Shown: positions 8,675-19,283 of the stretch, piece by piece | Layout of the letters: each line of letters begins with the position of its first letter | Position numbering within the stretch: the first letter of the stretch is position 1 | Assembly: GCA_015490895.1 (NCBI GenBank) | Contig: WFWY01000079.1 | Span: 1 to 62,498 of the forward strand | Length of the DNA stretch: 62,498 nt | Source of the DNA: Thiotrichaceae bacterium | Lineage (GTDB): Bacteria > Pseudomonadota > Gammaproteobacteria > Thiotrichales > Thiotrichaceae | Direction of reading: 5' to 3' | Program-made: the position numbers and the translations under genes | The notes under the pieces: generated by a model | Database searches by the model: none | What the model saw: the letters and a program-made list of their open reading frames with translations, nothing else | Told to the model about the DNA's origin: nothing

Positions 8675-10734
8675 AACAGGATCTTCTCATTGAAATCGGT
8701 ACCGAAGAACTACCGCCCAAGGCACTATTAAGCCTCTCAGAAGCCTTCACAAAAGGTATCGTAGAAGGCTTAAACAACGCGAGAATCGAGACAGGAGAAG
8801 TCACATCATTTGCCACTCCACGACGCCTTGCCTTACGTATTCGTGATGTTGCAACACAGCAACCCGACCAGGAAATAGAACGCAAAGGCCCGGCAGTAAA
8901 AGCTGCTTTTGATGCAGAGGGAAAACCCACCAGAGCTATTGAAGGTTTTGCACGATCCTGTGGTGTCACGATAGGTGACCTGGATCAGCAGGAAACGGAT
9001 AAAGGTGCCTGGTTCATATTCCGTAAACAGGAGAAAGGTCAAGCTACAACGCAAATTCTCGAAGCGATTATCCAGGCATCACTACAGAAACTTCCTACTC
9101 CCAAACGTATGCGCTGGGGAGATAAAACCGAGGAGTTTGTACGTCCGGTACACTGGTTTGTTTGTCTGTTTGGTGACAATGTCGTAGAGATTCAGGCGAT
9201 GGGGCTCACTGCGGGGCGTAACACGCGAGGACACCGCTTTCATCACCCTGACCCTATTGCCATCCGCTCACCGAACCACTATGAAACACAGCTTGAGCAA
9301 GGCTATGTCATGGCTCACTTTGAACAGCGCCGGGAAAAAGTCCGCCATGGTGCGGAAACCGTGGCAAACTCCCTGGGCGGAAGGGTGATTATTGATGACG
9401 AGTTGTTAAACGAAGTCACTGCTCTGGTTGAATGGCCTGTTGCTGTTGCTGGCAACTTCGAACAGCGCTACCTGCAAGTACCCCAGGAATGTCTCATTAC
9501 CACTATGGAAGATAACCAGAAATACTTCGCCGTTGTCGATCAGAATAATGCCCTGATGCCACACTTTATTACCACCAGTAATATCGAAAGCCGTGATGTA
9601 CAAAAAGTCAGTGAAGGCAATGAACGTGTTATCCGCCCCCGTTTTAGTGATGCTGAGTTTTTCTGGGAGCAAGATAAGAAACAGCCCCTGTCGGCACGTA
9701 TTACATCTACCCGGAGCATTCTATTCCAGAAACAACTGGGAACCCTGTTTGAAAAAACACAGCGGGTCACACACCTGGCCGGAATCATTGCAAAGCAGAT
9801 CGGTGCCAATGTTTCCGAAGCGAAGCGAGCTGCCGAGCTTTCAAAATGTGACCTGATGACGGATATGGTTGGTGAATTCCCCAAATTACAGGGAATTATG
9901 GGGCGCTATTACGCACTACACGATGGTGAAACAAAAAACATTGCCTACGCACTGGAAGAGCAGTATAGGCCGCGCTACGCGGGCGATCTGCTTCCTGCCC
10001 ACGAAGCAGGTATCATTTTATCTCTGGCCGACCGGCTGGATACCCTGATGGGTATATTCGCCATCGGACAAAAACCCACAGGAACCAAAGATCCCTTCGC
10101 ATTACGCCGGGCAGCTCTGGCTATTTTACGTATCATTGTGGAAAAGAAACTGGATCTTGACCTTAAACTACTGTTAACCGAAGCAGCCAGGCAACTAACC
10201 GACAAGGTTGATGCTGTCCCCATAATTGACCATACCTTTGAATATATTCTGGAACGCCTCAATGCCTATTATAAAGACCAGGGAATACCTGCCGATGTCA
10301 TTGAAGCCGTTGCTAAATTAAAACCCGGCAAACCGCTTGATTTTCACAAACGGGTAAATGCTGTAAGCCAGTTTCGCCAGCTACCCGAAGCAGAAGCGCT
10401 GGCAGCAGCTAACAAGCGCATTAGTAATATCTTGAAGAAACAAGCGGATAACAGCTACCCGGAAATCGACCCCCACTTGCTCAAAGATACTGCTGAAAAA
10501 AACCTGCATGTTGCCCTGCTAGCTCAACAAAATGCGGTGGAACCCCTGTTCCAACAGGGTGACTACACCGCTGTATTACAATCACTAGCGAGTTTGCGTG
10601 AGCCTGTTGACCGTTTCTTTGATGATGTGATGGTCATGTCAGATAATGCAACATTGCAAGCCAATCGTCTGGCTCTGTTAAACCAGCTACGCAACACCTT
10701 TCTCAGAGTCGCAGATTTGTCTATCTTGCAGTAA
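8671..10734 (+). CDS. glyS: Glycyl-tRNA synthetase beta subunit
   Basis: The beta chain binds tRNA-Gly and is required for aminoacylation together with GlyQ. The 687 residues match E. coli GlyS (689). The opening [16 protein letters not shown], the central [22 protein letters not shown] and HD-domain-like segments ([29 protein letters not shown]) are family hallmarks. It forms a two-gene operon with glyQ. A small family-A element follows about 70 bp after the stop. Confidence 0.97.
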   Translation: MKQDLLIEIGTEELPPKALLSLSEAFTKGIVEGLNNARIETGEVTSFATPRRLALRIRDVATQQPDQEIERKGPAVKAAFDAEGKPTRAIEGFARSCGVTIGDLDQQETDKGAWFIFRKQEKGQATTQILEAIIQASLQKLPTPKRMRWGDKTEEFVRPVHWFVCLFGDNVVEIQAMGLTAGRNTRGHRFHHPDPIAIRSPNHYETQLEQGYVMAHFEQRREKVRHGAETVANSLGGRVIIDDELLNEVTALVEWPVAVAGNFEQRYLQVPQECLITTMEDNQKYFAVVDQNNALMPHFITTSNIESRDVQKVSEGNERVIRPRFSDAEFFWEQDKKQPLSARITSTRSILFQKQLGTLFEKTQRVTHLAGIIAKQIGANVSEAKRAAELSKCDLMTDMVGEFPKLQGIMGRYYALHDGETKNIAYALEEQYRPRYAGDLLPAHEAGIILSLADRLDTLMGIFAIGQKPTGTKDPFALRRAALAILRIIVEKKLDLDLKLLLTEAARQLTDKVDAVPIIDHTFEYILERLNAYYKDQGIPADVIEAVAKLKPGKPLDFHKRVNAVSQFRQLPEAEALAAANKRISNILKKQADNSYPEIDPHLLKDTAEKNLHVALLAQQNAVEPLFQQGDYTAVLQSLASLREPVDRFFDDVMVMSDNATLQANRLALLNQLRNTFLRVADLSILQ

Positions 10735-10807
10735 AAAACTCAAAAGAGAAGAGCATCTCGTTGCAGCTTCTATTCGATCGAACATTGCCAGCTTTGTAGA
10801 CGTTTAA

Positions 10808-10875
10808 GAAGACTCTGCTCAAGTCCCAATCGTTTTCCTGAGGCTGAAATTCGACCGGACTTAATCAGAGGCTCC
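10808..10875. mobile_element. Internally deleted family-A element, copy A2
   Basis: A 68-bp derivative with gaagactctgctcaagtccc at the left and gacttaatcagaggctcc at the right. It is flanked on both sides by TTAA (10804-10807 and 10876-10879), which gives the clearest target duplication in the family. Its left half matches the left half of A4 (caagtcccaatcgttttcct) and then jumps directly to the opposite terminus, so the middle is missing. Confidence 0.7.
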
Positions 10876-10898
10876 TTAACAAAAAACGACTGTAAGAA

Positions 10899-11678
10899 TC
10901 AGCGTGGCGCATGAAATGTCATGACCAGTACATCCCGATAAGCTTCCCGGGTCTTATCTTCTGCTTCAACCGGACTCACCCCGTGCCAAACTTTTTTATC
11001 ATTAATCAGGATGAGTTCTCCAGTTTGTCGCAGCGTTGTTCGATACAACAAATCTCCCGCTTCATTGTATATTGTATTACAACCACCCCGAACATTTTTT
11101 CGCTCCAGTAACAAAATTGATACATAATCAGCCCCATCCTGGTGTATTCCTTCCGGTGACGGTTTTCCCACTTCCGCTTTACTGGCAACAATGCGGAACT
11201 GATGGCACTGGATACGCCAGTTTCTGGAAGTGCCCGGAGTAATTAATGCTATATTCCAGGCCATTATCTGTTCCAGTACCGGGTAAATAACCTCCGGCAG
11301 GATGTCGCTGTAATGCCGATATATCCCACCATGCACGTGATTATAATGAATGCTTTGATAATGGGGTTCAGTAGGGAGCTGTATAATCTTTCCGTTATTT
11401 TGCTGAAATACGGAATAACGCCGATACCGGTAAGTGCCTGAATCCTGCAAATACCTGTCCATCGGTAATGCATTCCAGCTTGCTTTAAATGTAGCTAATG
11501 CTGCTTTCGGAGACAATTGTTGCCACAGACTGCCCGTCCCAAGATGAAGGTACCCCTGCTGTTGTAGATAACCTTTTATAGCAATGGTCTGTTGAACACT
11601 CATAACTCGAACATTGGGTTGAAGTTGGTGGAAACAAGATAGTAAAGTATTTCCATAATACGCTATCCAGGGTCTCAT
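10899..11678 (-). CDS. 2-oxoglutarate/Fe(II) dioxygenase family protein
   Basis: A 259-residue cytoplasmic protein of the 2OG-Fe dioxygenase family (PF10014-type, which includes free-isoleucine hydroxylases). The iron ligands are predicted as His179 and Asp181 in GIHQDGADYVS and His232 in VWHGVSP, with Arg244 a candidate 2-oxoglutarate ligand. The substrate is unknown; a free amino acid is the best guess from the family. The ATG lies directly at the TTAA flank of element A3, whose end supplies an AGAGG 8 bases upstream. An internal ATG at 11603 (MSVQQTIAIKG) is an alternative start. The gene is isolated between two family-A elements. Confidence 0.8.
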   Translation of the reverse strand: MRPWIAYYGNTLLSCFHQLQPNVRVMSVQQTIAIKGYLQQQGYLHLGTGSLWQQLSPKAALATFKASWNALPMDRYLQDSGTYRYRRYSVFQQNNGKIIQLPTEPHYQSIHYNHVHGGIYRHYSDILPEVIYPVLEQIMAWNIALITPGTSRNWRIQCHQFRIVASKAEVGKPSPEGIHQDGADYVSILLLERKNVRGGCNTIYNEAGDLLYRTTLRQTGELILINDKKVWHGVSPVEAEDKTREAYRDVLVMTFHAPR

Positions 11679-11682
11679 TTAA

Positions 11683-11733
11683 GGAGCCTCTTATATCTCA
11701 CAGGAAATTCGACCAAACTTATTCAGAGACTCC
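11683..11733. mobile_element. Minimal family-A element, copy A3
   Basis: A 51-bp remnant, ggagcctct at the left and agagactcc at the right, containing cacaggaaattcgacc from the subterminal region. Flanks are TTAA (11679-11682) and GTAA (11734-11737). It lies in the intergenic space between the divergent oxygenase and SCP2-like genes. Confidence 0.65.
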
Positions 11734-11752
11734 GTAAGGAAGCTCAATTTTA

Positions 11753-11781
11753 TTGACAAAGATCATTATAAAACTGGTAAT
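11753..11781 (+). promoter_or_regulatory. Putative sigma-70 promoter of the SCP2-like gene
   Basis: A perfect -35 TTGACA (11753-11758) is followed after 17 bases by ggTAAT (11776-11781) as -10. It lies about 80 bp upstream of the start codon of the gene at 11860 and points toward it. Confidence 0.55.
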
Positions 11782-11859
11782 ACAGAGACAAAACTGATAA
11801 ATATTAAACCTTAACCGTAAAATCTTAACCGCTAACCGCTACATAAAAGGAGAAGAAAT

Positions 11860-12264
11860 ATGGCTGAAATGTTTTCAGAGGAATGGATGCAGGCTTTTCA
11901 ACAAGGATGGAATGCTGAACCAGGGATTAAGGATGCCCTGGCAGAAATTGGATTTAATTCTACGATTGGCTTTGGCATCAAGGGTGATGCACAGGCCACC
12001 GGTGTGATGGTCGTTGAAAATGGTGAGTGTACACAGGCCGGTGCCTATAACGGTGAAGATCTGGACTGGGATATCCGTGCTGACAAAAAGAACTGGCTGA
12101 AATGGCAAAAGAAAGGAATTGGTATGGCTGGTCTGGGTATGGCCTATGCCAGTGGAAAAATGAAGTTTGTTACCGGTGACTACGGTGCCATGATGAAAAA
12201 CCCAAAAATGGCAGGTCCCTTTATCAAGTGCTTTGGGTTGATGAAGACTATCGAAACTTCATAG
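11860..12264 (+). CDS. SCP2 sterol-transfer-like protein
   Basis: A 134-residue soluble protein with the SCP2 fold pattern: an acidic helical start, a beta-rich middle (STIGFGIKGDAQATGVMVVENG) and the closing helices GKMKFVTGDYGAMMKNPKMAGPFIKCF. The family binds lipids or other hydrophobic ligands in a tunnel; the bacterial ligand is unknown. A strong Shine-Dalgarno (aaaggagaa) precedes the ATG by about 8 bases, and a good promoter lies upstream, so the gene is probably well expressed as a single transcript ending at the hairpin at 12326-12355. Confidence 0.8.
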   Translation: MAEMFSEEWMQAFQQGWNAEPGIKDALAEIGFNSTIGFGIKGDAQATGVMVVENGECTQAGAYNGEDLDWDIRADKKNWLKWQKKGIGMAGLGMAYASGKMKFVTGDYGAMMKNPKMAGPFIKCFGLMKTIETS

Positions 12265-12325
12265 CTGACCGGTTGTCAAGGCGACTGTTATCCGCAACGG
12301 ACTTGCCCTTGATAACAAATTTGAT

Positions 12326-12355
12326 AAAAAGCCACTGATTTTAGAGTGGCTTTTT
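12326..12355. terminator. Bidirectional rho-independent terminator
   Basis: The stem aaaaagccact/agtggcttttt (11 bp, loop gattttag) has A- and T-tracts on both sides. It ends transcription of the SCP2-like gene on the plus strand and overlaps the stop of the converging membrane-protein gene on the minus strand. Confidence 0.9.
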
Positions 12356-13202
12356 ATTTGCCAGCTTTCAGGAAAGGCGCTACTTTTAACAATGACTTTT
12401 TTCTGTCTACAGGCAAAGGTGGTGGTTGTGAAGTCTTGCTTGAGTGTGTCGATAACACAGGGGAGCAAGCGACAGGTGAGACTTTGTCCTGATGGAGCGC
12501 TTCCGTTGCCTGAGGTACTGCCCTTGGTCGTTTGAGACGCGGTGGATTTAGAGTATGCGACTTGCCATAAATATTTTTCCGGGGCAAAGGGGGAGGTACT
12601 GCTGTTTTCCATTGCCGAAGTAACACCCTTTTTTCTTTTCTCAGTACGGGAACAATCTTGCGTATCGCTTTTGCACCAGCTTGTCTTTGTAGCTCTTTTT
12701 TCTGCCCCGGCGACGTTTCCAGTACATCGTGATTAGCGGAAAGTTCTTCCTCAATACTTCCCCAGGCTACCAGACGAAACAAAATGGAAAATGCCAATAG
12801 ATAAAAGCTCAAATACCAGCTATAAAAACCAAGACCGTAATCCAGTACAGGGTCATTTTTTCCAAACGGAATATCCGTAAAAGAAAAGGCTGCTGAGGCC
12901 ATAACAATAGCCATAATAGATAAAAACAATCCCAGCTGGGGAGAGGTTCTTGAGACATAAAGCGCCAATAGTGAAAAGGGGGCGGCATACCAGGCAAACT
13001 GAAAGGTAACAAAACCGAGCCAGCCCATAGCCAGCACCCAGTAGCCATAGATGTCATTATTCTGGGTGATAAATACTGGTAAAAAAAGTGAGATAACAAA
13101 CAGGACAGCAGCTCCAACGAGCGCTGCCAATGACAACCGCATAAAAGGGTGCAACTCTCCATAGGCTGTATTGCCTGGGTAGGATGGTGAATCTGGGGAC
13201 AT
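12354..13202 (-). CDS. Membrane protein with proline-rich basic tail, unknown function
   Basis: I do not recognise the family. The 282-residue protein has about four hydrophobic segments in its first half (roughly residues 22-44, 53-82, 89-108 and 124-147). They are followed by a soluble tail of about 130 residues rich in Lys, Arg and Pro, with two copies of a PPPLP motif (PPPLPRK near 200 and PPPLPVDRK near 262). Such tails usually mediate protein contacts, but no partner can be named. The gene is the last of the sucC-sucD-nadE-tmcA run, 20 bp after tmcA, so it is probably co-transcribed. Confidence 0.7.
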   Translation of the reverse strand: MSPDSPSYPGNTAYGELHPFMRLSLAALVGAAVLFVISLFLPVFITQNNDIYGYWVLAMGWLGFVTFQFAWYAAPFSLLALYVSRTSPQLGLFLSIMAIVMASAAFSFTDIPFGKNDPVLDYGLGFYSWYLSFYLLAFSILFRLVAWGSIEEELSANHDVLETSPGQKKELQRQAGAKAIRKIVPVLRKEKRVLLRQWKTAVPPPLPRKNIYGKSHTLNPPRLKRPRAVPQATEALHQDKVSPVACSPVLSTHSSKTSQPPPLPVDRKKSLLKVAPFLKAGK

Positions 13203-13222
13203 ACTGCTATTATAGTGACTTC

Positions 13223-15253
13223 TTAGAGTATTGCTACAATCTCTTGAATCGCTTCCCTTAGTTTCTGTATAGCCTGGCGTTTTCCAGAATAGCCCATCCT
13301 TTCAATCACGCTTGACCAGGCGCATTGCCCAATAATTTTGTTTTCCAGCAATAACTGTTGCCTGGAGTGGATCTGACACCATTGCTGTGGTTGTTTTTGC
13401 ACACTTTCTGTTACTTTTTTCAGTGCAGGCAAACAACTTTCATAACCCCGCCTGCCCCAGGCAAAGGAGTGAATATCCAGATAGTCCTGTGCATTCAATA
13501 ACGCTTCAACTTCAACCTTTCCCGATACTTCTCTCGTATAACCCACCCACTCTGAAAACAGAGTGGGAATACCTGAATCCACCAGAGACTCTGCCTGCAA
13601 AAATGGCAATAAACGCTGAAACTGGTATTGGGCACGTTTAAACAGTACCTTTCCAGCCGCTGTCAATGGCTGTATTACCATCACTGATGGGTTACCGCTA
13701 CTGGCATCACGGTTAAACCCGAGTCTTACTGGCGAATAGCCCTGTTTATGCCAGAAGGCCAGTAGTCCTGCTGTGGCAGCAAAACTGCTGCTTAGATAAT
13801 CAACCGTACTATCCTGCTCACACTGTTGTTTCATATTTCTTAACAGTCTCCGTGCTATTCCTTGCCGCTGTAATGCCGGATGTACCACAATACGCATGAT
13901 TCTCTCAGTTTGTAGTCGAGGTGCGATATCAATACCGGCGTGCACCGCCAGTGTCTGGGGAGCCAGGTGACCTCTGGGGCGACGCAGTCCGTAGTAAATA
14001 GCCCGCGATAGTGCGCTATCAAAACCTCCTTCGCGAACACTTAAAGCAGTCGCTACCACAATACCCTGCCAACGCATGACAGATACTGAAATATCCACCC
14101 CGTCCAGCAGGAGACGCAAATCTGTTGGACGTGTCTGATAATGTGCCAATACCAGCAAACCAAAGACCTCCCTGAGTAAAGCCTCATCCCTGGCCAATCT
14201 TGCTCGATCCAGTGTTTCAAACTGACACTCTGACAGCTTCACTGTATCCAGATAGTGTGAATCCACAGGCAGGGCATTTAACAACAGACTATCAAACAAA
14301 ACATTTTCCAGACGATCATTTTCTGCGTAACGTACAGGCTGGGATAAGGTCATTAACTGCCAGCCCGGATACTGCTGACAGAGCCGCTGTTTAAACCGCA
14401 ATGCAAATCCTCTCCCCGTCCCTTCATAGCCATGAACCGTTGTTGAGAACACACTGTTTGGATAATGATCCAGCAAGCCAGCTAATACAGGAGCAGGCAG
14501 AGCAGCGGCTTCATCTACCAGTAAAAGATCCAGGGGTGGCAACTCACGCAGCAACTGATCTGCTGCCCAAAAGTCCAGAGGTGCCCGCGTGCCTGCATGA
14601 CGAAATATAACCTCTGCCGTTTTTCGCCGCGGTGCTGTCACACCGATACGCCCGCTAAACAGGGGAACCAGTCTGGCTACCAGCATACCCAGCAATGCAG
14701 ACTTCCCCCGACCTCTATCTGCTTCTACTACGACCGGTGCCGCTTTCTTGTATCGCACATGTGCAAGCAATCTCAGTAATACTGTTTGTTGATCCCGCGT
14801 CTTGAAGTCCTCAGCTCGATGAAGTAAATCGGGAATGGGAAGACTCACTACGGTACTGTTTTCTGCCTTCAGGAACTGCACAAAACCGGCACCTTGTAGT
14901 TGAGTCACGAAGCGCTTGATAAAACGTCCTGTCATCTGCTTCGCAGGGCATGACCATTTTGTGATACGCTCTGTAAAAGGATCTGCATACCCAGGCCATT
15001 GGTCTAACGGCGGTGTAACAAGTAGCAATACACCACCTGCAACAAGGGTACCCCCTGCGGCTGCCAGAAAATCCGGATCAAACCCCTGATAACTGTTGTA
15101 GATGATACCAAGATACTCTTTCCCCAGTACCTGATGAATAAGAGGGGTATGCTGCAAAACCTGTTCACTAGGAAAATGCCGTAACAGCTGCTTCGCACAA
15201 CGCAGTCCTGAAAGCTCCTCACCACTGATTACAATAAGGTTTCTGGGCTGCAT
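13223..15253 (-). CDS. tmcA: tRNA(Met) cytidine acetyltransferase TmcA
   Basis: TmcA makes N4-acetylcytidine at the wobble base of elongator tRNA-Met, using acetyl-CoA and ATP. The 676 residues match E. coli TmcA (671). Domains in order are an N-terminal DUF1726 region, an RNA-helicase-like ATPase with Walker A VEADRGRGKSALLG (residues about 176-189) and Walker B LLLVDEAAALP, a GNAT acetyltransferase (RIMRIVVHPALQRQGIARRLL) and a C-terminal tRNA-binding part. It lies 27 bp downstream of nadE in the same direction. Confidence 0.93.
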   Translation of the reverse strand: MQPRNLIVISGEELSGLRCAKQLLRHFPSEQVLQHTPLIHQVLGKEYLGIIYNSYQGFDPDFLAAAGGTLVAGGVLLLVTPPLDQWPGYADPFTERITKWSCPAKQMTGRFIKRFVTQLQGAGFVQFLKAENSTVVSLPIPDLLHRAEDFKTRDQQTVLLRLLAHVRYKKAAPVVVEADRGRGKSALLGMLVARLVPLFSGRIGVTAPRRKTAEVIFRHAGTRAPLDFWAADQLLRELPPLDLLLVDEAAALPAPVLAGLLDHYPNSVFSTTVHGYEGTGRGFALRFKQRLCQQYPGWQLMTLSQPVRYAENDRLENVLFDSLLLNALPVDSHYLDTVKLSECQFETLDRARLARDEALLREVFGLLVLAHYQTRPTDLRLLLDGVDISVSVMRWQGIVVATALSVREGGFDSALSRAIYYGLRRPRGHLAPQTLAVHAGIDIAPRLQTERIMRIVVHPALQRQGIARRLLRNMKQQCEQDSTVDYLSSSFAATAGLLAFWHKQGYSPVRLGFNRDASSGNPSVMVIQPLTAAGKVLFKRAQYQFQRLLPFLQAESLVDSGIPTLFSEWVGYTREVSGKVEVEALLNAQDYLDIHSFAWGRRGYESCLPALKKVTESVQKQPQQWCQIHSRQQLLLENKIIGQCAWSSVIERMGYSGKRQAIQKLREAIQEIVAIL

Positions 15254-15280
15254 ACGGTAGGTCTTATGATGCTATTCAGG

Positions 15281-16918
15281 TTACAGATACTTTCGGTAGG
15301 CTGAGCTGATAGGGTAACGTCGATCCTTGCCAAATGCACGTCGCGTGATGCGAATACCCGGTGCACTTTGTCGTCTTTTGTACTCATTCAACAGCACACG
15401 ATTAACGACAAACCGCACGGTTTCTTCTTCAAATCCCTGTGCCACTATTTCATTAACACTATGAAACTCTTCTATGAAGAGGCGCAGTATCTCATCCAGA
15501 ATAGAGTAGGGCGGCAAGCTGTCTTCATCTTTTTGATCAGGTGCCAGCTCTGCTGATGGGGGTCGGGTAATTACCCGTGACGGAATAACCTCACCCTCTT
15601 CACCTTGATTGCGATAGCGGGAAAGTGCATAAACCCATGTTTTATAAACATCTTTAAGAGGTGCGAAACCTCCGGCCATATCCCCGTACAAGGTGGCGTA
15701 GCCCATGGACATCTCACTTTTGTTTCCAGTAGCCAGTAGCATCTTTCCCAGCTTATTCGATAATGCCATCAGAATCACACCCCGGCTACGTGCCTGAATA
15801 TTCTCTTCCGTTACATCCCGCTCCAGACCAGCAAATTCTTTGCCAAGAGTTTTCATGAAACTGTCGAATATACGCTCGATAGGAATCTCCCGATACCGTA
15901 CACCCAATGTTTCTGCCTGCTGCCGGGCATCGTGAATACTAATGTCAGCTGTATAATGAAAGGGCATCATAACCGCTTCGACGTTTTCTGCACCCAGTGC
16001 ATCAACCGCAAGCACCAGCGTTAGTGCAGAATCAATCCCTCCCGACAGACCCAACATCACCGCTGAAAAGCCATTTTTTGCAACATAGTCACGTACACCA
16101 GTAACCAGAGCCTGATAAACCTGTGCCTCCTGGGAAGCAAGCTCAAGGGATTGTGGCTTCACTGAAACAGTAGCGGCAGCACTTACAGGCACCGTTACGA
16201 CATAAGTATCTTCAGTGAAGGTTCTCCCCTGAAACAGCAGCTGACCCTGTGCATCCAGCACCAGAGAATGTCCATCAAAAACCAGTTCATCCTGTCCACC
16301 AACTAAATTACTATAAAGGATGGGGAGCCGATGTTTTTTGGCATGGCGCTCCAGCAGGGCAAAGCGTTCCTGTGCCTTGTTAGAGCGAAAAGGCGATGCA
16401 TTCAGGACGATAACAGCCTCTGCTCCTTCTTTTTTGAGTTGCCGGATGGGAGCAGGTTGCCAGATGTCTTCACAAATCAAAAGCCCGGTGGGTATACCCG
16501 AAATGGGCACGATCACGGTTTGCTTGCCCGTACTAAAGTATCGCTTCTCATCAAAGACACGATAGTTTGGTAAATATTGTTTGGCATATTCCGCAATACA
16601 TTTACCGTCATGATAAACGACAGCCATGTTATATAACTTGCCTTGCCGTTGCAGAGGTGCCCCTATAATGACCGTAATCGCTTTTGATGCCTGGCGAACT
16701 GCCTCCAGAACCCGTCCTACCTGCTGTAAAAAAGCTGGACGAAATAACAGGTCTTCCGGTGGATAACCCGTCACCATCATTTCAGGAAAAACAACAGCAT
16801 CCGCTCGCTGCCCACGCGCCTGTGCAATACTATCCAGTATCTTGTCCCGATTTGCATCAAAATCACCCACACAGGGGTTTAGCTGCGCTATTGCAAGCTG
16901 TAAAACCGACCCGTTCAT
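15281..16918 (-). CDS. nadE: Glutamine-dependent NAD+ synthetase
   Basis: Last step of NAD synthesis: amidation of deamido-NAD with ammonia released from glutamine. The 545 residues show the two-domain form. The N-terminal nitrilase-type glutaminase has the triad Glu46 (FPEMMVTGY), Lys113 (YAKQYLPNY) and Cys149 (LLICEDIW). The C-terminal synthetase has the PP-loop SGGIDSAL at 292-299, and the usual [21 protein letters not shown] block is present (family segment, not unusual). The start overlaps the sucD stop by 4 bases, so it is translated from the suc operon mRNA. Confidence 0.95.
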   Translation of the reverse strand: MNGSVLQLAIAQLNPCVGDFDANRDKILDSIAQARGQRADAVVFPEMMVTGYPPEDLLFRPAFLQQVGRVLEAVRQASKAITVIIGAPLQRQGKLYNMAVVYHDGKCIAEYAKQYLPNYRVFDEKRYFSTGKQTVIVPISGIPTGLLICEDIWQPAPIRQLKKEGAEAVIVLNASPFRSNKAQERFALLERHAKKHRLPILYSNLVGGQDELVFDGHSLVLDAQGQLLFQGRTFTEDTYVVTVPVSAAATVSVKPQSLELASQEAQVYQALVTGVRDYVAKNGFSAVMLGLSGGIDSALTLVLAVDALGAENVEAVMMPFHYTADISIHDARQQAETLGVRYREIPIERIFDSFMKTLGKEFAGLERDVTEENIQARSRGVILMALSNKLGKMLLATGNKSEMSMGYATLYGDMAGGFAPLKDVYKTWVYALSRYRNQGEEGEVIPSRVITRPPSAELAPDQKDEDSLPPYSILDEILRLFIEEFHSVNEIVAQGFEEETVRFVVNRVLLNEYKRRQSAPGIRITRRAFGKDRRYPISSAYRKYL

Positions 16919-17784
16919 GTCAGTTTGTTACGCATCTCCTGACCCATATCGGCCAGTGACTTTACGGTAGTGACATTGGCAGCTTCCAGTGCAGCATATT
17001 TTTGCCGAGCGGTACCTTTTCCGCCAGAAATAATCGCACCCGCATGCCCCATGCGTTTGCCGACAGGAGCCGTCACACCAGCAATATACGCAACTACCGG
17101 TTTACTGACATGCTGCCGGATGTAGTCAGCTGCCTGCTCTTCAGCAATCCCTCCTATCTCTCCGACCATAACAATACCTTCCGTCTGCCCATCAGCTTCA
17201 AACAGGGCCAGACAATCAATAAAGTTCATGCCCTGTATCGGATCCCCACCAATACCAATACAGGTGGATTGCCCCAGCCCTGCCAGGGTTGTCTGATGCA
17301 CGGCTTCATACGTCAATGTCCCTGAGCGTGAGACTATACCTATTTTACCAGGCTGATGGATGGAGCCTGGCATAATACCTATTTTGCACTCGCCAGGAGT
17401 GATAATACCCGGACAATTAGGACCAATTAACCGGGCACCTGTATCAGCCAACGTAGCTTTAACCTTGATCATGTCCAGTACAGGAATACCTTCTGTGATA
17501 CAGGCAATGACCTTGATACCTGCATCTGCCGCCTCCAATACTGCATCTGCTGCAAAGGCTGCTGGTACATAAATCATGCTGGCATCGGCTCCTGTTTGCT
17601 GAACTGCCTCAGCTACGGTATTAAATACCGGCCGGTCAAGGTGTGTTTGCCCACCTTTTCCCGGTGTGACTCCACCCACCAGCTGGGTACCGTAATCAAT
17701 GGCCTGTTGTGAGTGAAAGGTTCCCTGTTTTCCGGTAAACCCCTGACAAATAACCCGGGTATTCTTGTCAATCAGGATACTCAT
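16915..17784 (-). CDS. sucD: Succinyl-CoA synthetase alpha subunit
   Basis: The alpha chain carries the phosphohistidine in the TCA step that converts succinyl-CoA to succinate with ATP or GTP formation. The 289 residues match E. coli SucD. The CoA-binding Rossmann start is [19 protein letters not shown], and the active histidine is His247 in [17 protein letters not shown]. It overlaps sucC by 4 bases upstream and nadE by 4 bases downstream. Confidence 0.97.
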   Translation of the reverse strand: MSILIDKNTRVICQGFTGKQGTFHSQQAIDYGTQLVGGVTPGKGGQTHLDRPVFNTVAEAVQQTGADASMIYVPAAFAADAVLEAADAGIKVIACITEGIPVLDMIKVKATLADTGARLIGPNCPGIITPGECKIGIMPGSIHQPGKIGIVSRSGTLTYEAVHQTTLAGLGQSTCIGIGGDPIQGMNFIDCLALFEADGQTEGIVMVGEIGGIAEEQAADYIRQHVSKPVVAYIAGVTAPVGKRMGHAGAIISGGKGTARQKYAALEAANVTTVKSLADMGQEMRNKLT

Positions 17785-18950
17785 GCCTGTGCTCCTGCAG
17801 CTGTGATGACTTTTTGTGCCGCATCAGTCAGGCCATCTGCGGTAATAATATTTAAACCACTGCTTGCCAGCATCGCTTTCCCTTGCTCCACATTCGTACC
17901 TTCCAGCCTGACTACAACGGGTACTGTAATACCCATCTCAGCCACTGCGGTAATAATACCTTCTGCAATCAGGTCACAGCGTACAATCCCGCCAAATATA
18001 TTCACAAGAACCCCTTTAACAGCAGGATCCGAAAGGATGATTTTAAACGCTTCTGCCACTCGTTCTGCTGTCGTACCACCGCCAACATCCAGAAAATTGG
18101 CAGGTTCACCGCCATGTAGCTTGATCAGATCCATGGTAGCCATAGCCAATCCGGCACCATTGACCATACAACCTATATTGCCGTCCAGATGAATGTAGTT
18201 CAGCTCATGTTCGGCAGCTCTGGCTTCACGTTCATCCTCTTGTGAGATATCCCGCATGGCCAACAGGTCAGGGTGCCGGTACAGGGCGCTGCTATCAATG
18301 TTCAGTTTTGCATCCAGTGCCAGCAAATCACCATGATCATCTATAACGAGTGGGTTGATTTCCAGCAAGGAGGCATCCTGTTCCACAAAAAGTTGAACCA
18401 GTGCCGCCAGTAAACTGCCAAACTGGCGAACTTGTTGGCCTTCCAGCCCCAGTGCAAAAGCCAGCTTACGACCTATATAACCCTGATAGCCAGCTGCCGG
18501 GTGTAGTGTCTCCGTCACTATTTTATCCGGTGACTCTACAGCGACTGTTTCAATATCCATCCCCCCCGCAGCCGATGCCATGATAATAATACGTTCGCTG
18601 CTGCGATCTACCAGCAAACCTAAATACAGCTCTTGCTGAACAGGAGTGAGTGATTCAATCAGTACTGTATTAACCGGCAGACCCTGAGGGTCTGTCTGAT
18701 GTGTCACCAGGCGTGATCCCAATAATGCCCTGGCTGTCTCCACTAGCTCCTCTTTACCCGTTACTTTTTTAACACCTCCTGCCTTGCCCCTGCCACCGGC
18801 ATGCACCTGCGCCTTGATAACCCAGGTATCTCCGCCCAGCTCAGCAATCACCTGTTCAATATTCTCAACAGATGTGATGGCCTTTCCTGCTAGAATGGGA
18901 ATATGATATTGACTGAATAACTGCTTTGCCTGATATTCATGGAGATTCAT
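17781..18950 (-). CDS. sucC: Succinyl-CoA synthetase beta subunit (ADP-forming)
   Basis: The beta chain provides the ATP-grasp nucleotide site. The 389 residues match E. coli SucC (388). The opening [15 protein letters not shown], the [16 protein letters not shown] grasp segment and the closing [16 protein letters not shown] are family signatures. It is the first gene of a minus-strand operon that continues through sucD, nadE, tmcA and probably the membrane protein at 12354. The other TCA genes (sucAB) are not adjacent. Confidence 0.97.
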   Translation of the reverse strand: MNLHEYQAKQLFSQYHIPILAGKAITSVENIEQVIAELGGDTWVIKAQVHAGGRGKAGGVKKVTGKEELVETARALLGSRLVTHQTDPQGLPVNTVLIESLTPVQQELYLGLLVDRSSERIIIMASAAGGMDIETVAVESPDKIVTETLHPAAGYQGYIGRKLAFALGLEGQQVRQFGSLLAALVQLFVEQDASLLEINPLVIDDHGDLLALDAKLNIDSSALYRHPDLLAMRDISQEDEREARAAEHELNYIHLDGNIGCMVNGAGLAMATMDLIKLHGGEPANFLDVGGGTTAERVAEAFKIILSDPAVKGVLVNIFGGIVRCDLIAEGIITAVAEMGITVPVVVRLEGTNVEQGKAMLASSGLNIITADGLTDAAQKVITAAGAQA

Positions 18951-19040
18951 TGGTCACTGCCTTACGATTAGTTGACACCGGAACTGTCTGGGAGAGTCCT
19001 GGCTGTCTCTTTATTTTTTGAGATTCGAGTTTACACCATT

Positions 19041-19283
19041 ATGCGCTTGCTATTCATCATCATTCTGTTTGTAGTCAGCTACTTTGTTATAAAATCCATT
19101 ACCAACAAGCTGGATAAAAATAAACCTATTGGTCATCGTCGTGCAGAAAAGCCGGGTAAACCAGTACAAACAAAGATGCTCAAGTGTGATGAATGCGGTT
19201 TGCATATCCCTGAGCATGAAGCTATCAGACAGGGGAACCACGTATTTTGCAGTCTCGAACACGCCAGACAGCGTCTAGAATAA
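19041..19283 (+). CDS. PP0621-like small membrane protein with zinc-binding motif
   Basis: An 80-residue protein when started at the ATG 19041 (MRLLFIIILFVVSYF). A longer in-frame start at 18972 adds 23 residues without family character. It has one N-terminal membrane helix, a short basic linker and a C-terminal metal-binding-like module (Cys49 and Cys52 in CDECG, Cys70 and His74 in FCSLEH). The PP0621 family is of unknown function and is often found directly before pilS, as here. Its end overlaps the pilS start by about 37 bases. Confidence 0.75.
   Translation: MRLLFIIILFVVSYFVIKSITNKLDKNKPIGHRRAEKPGKPVQTKMLKCDECGLHIPEHEAIRQGNHVFCSLEHARQRLE

Noticed and set aside
17713-18192. Plus-strand 159-codon frame
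   Set aside because: It lies antisense within the clear sucD-sucC genes and has no family character.
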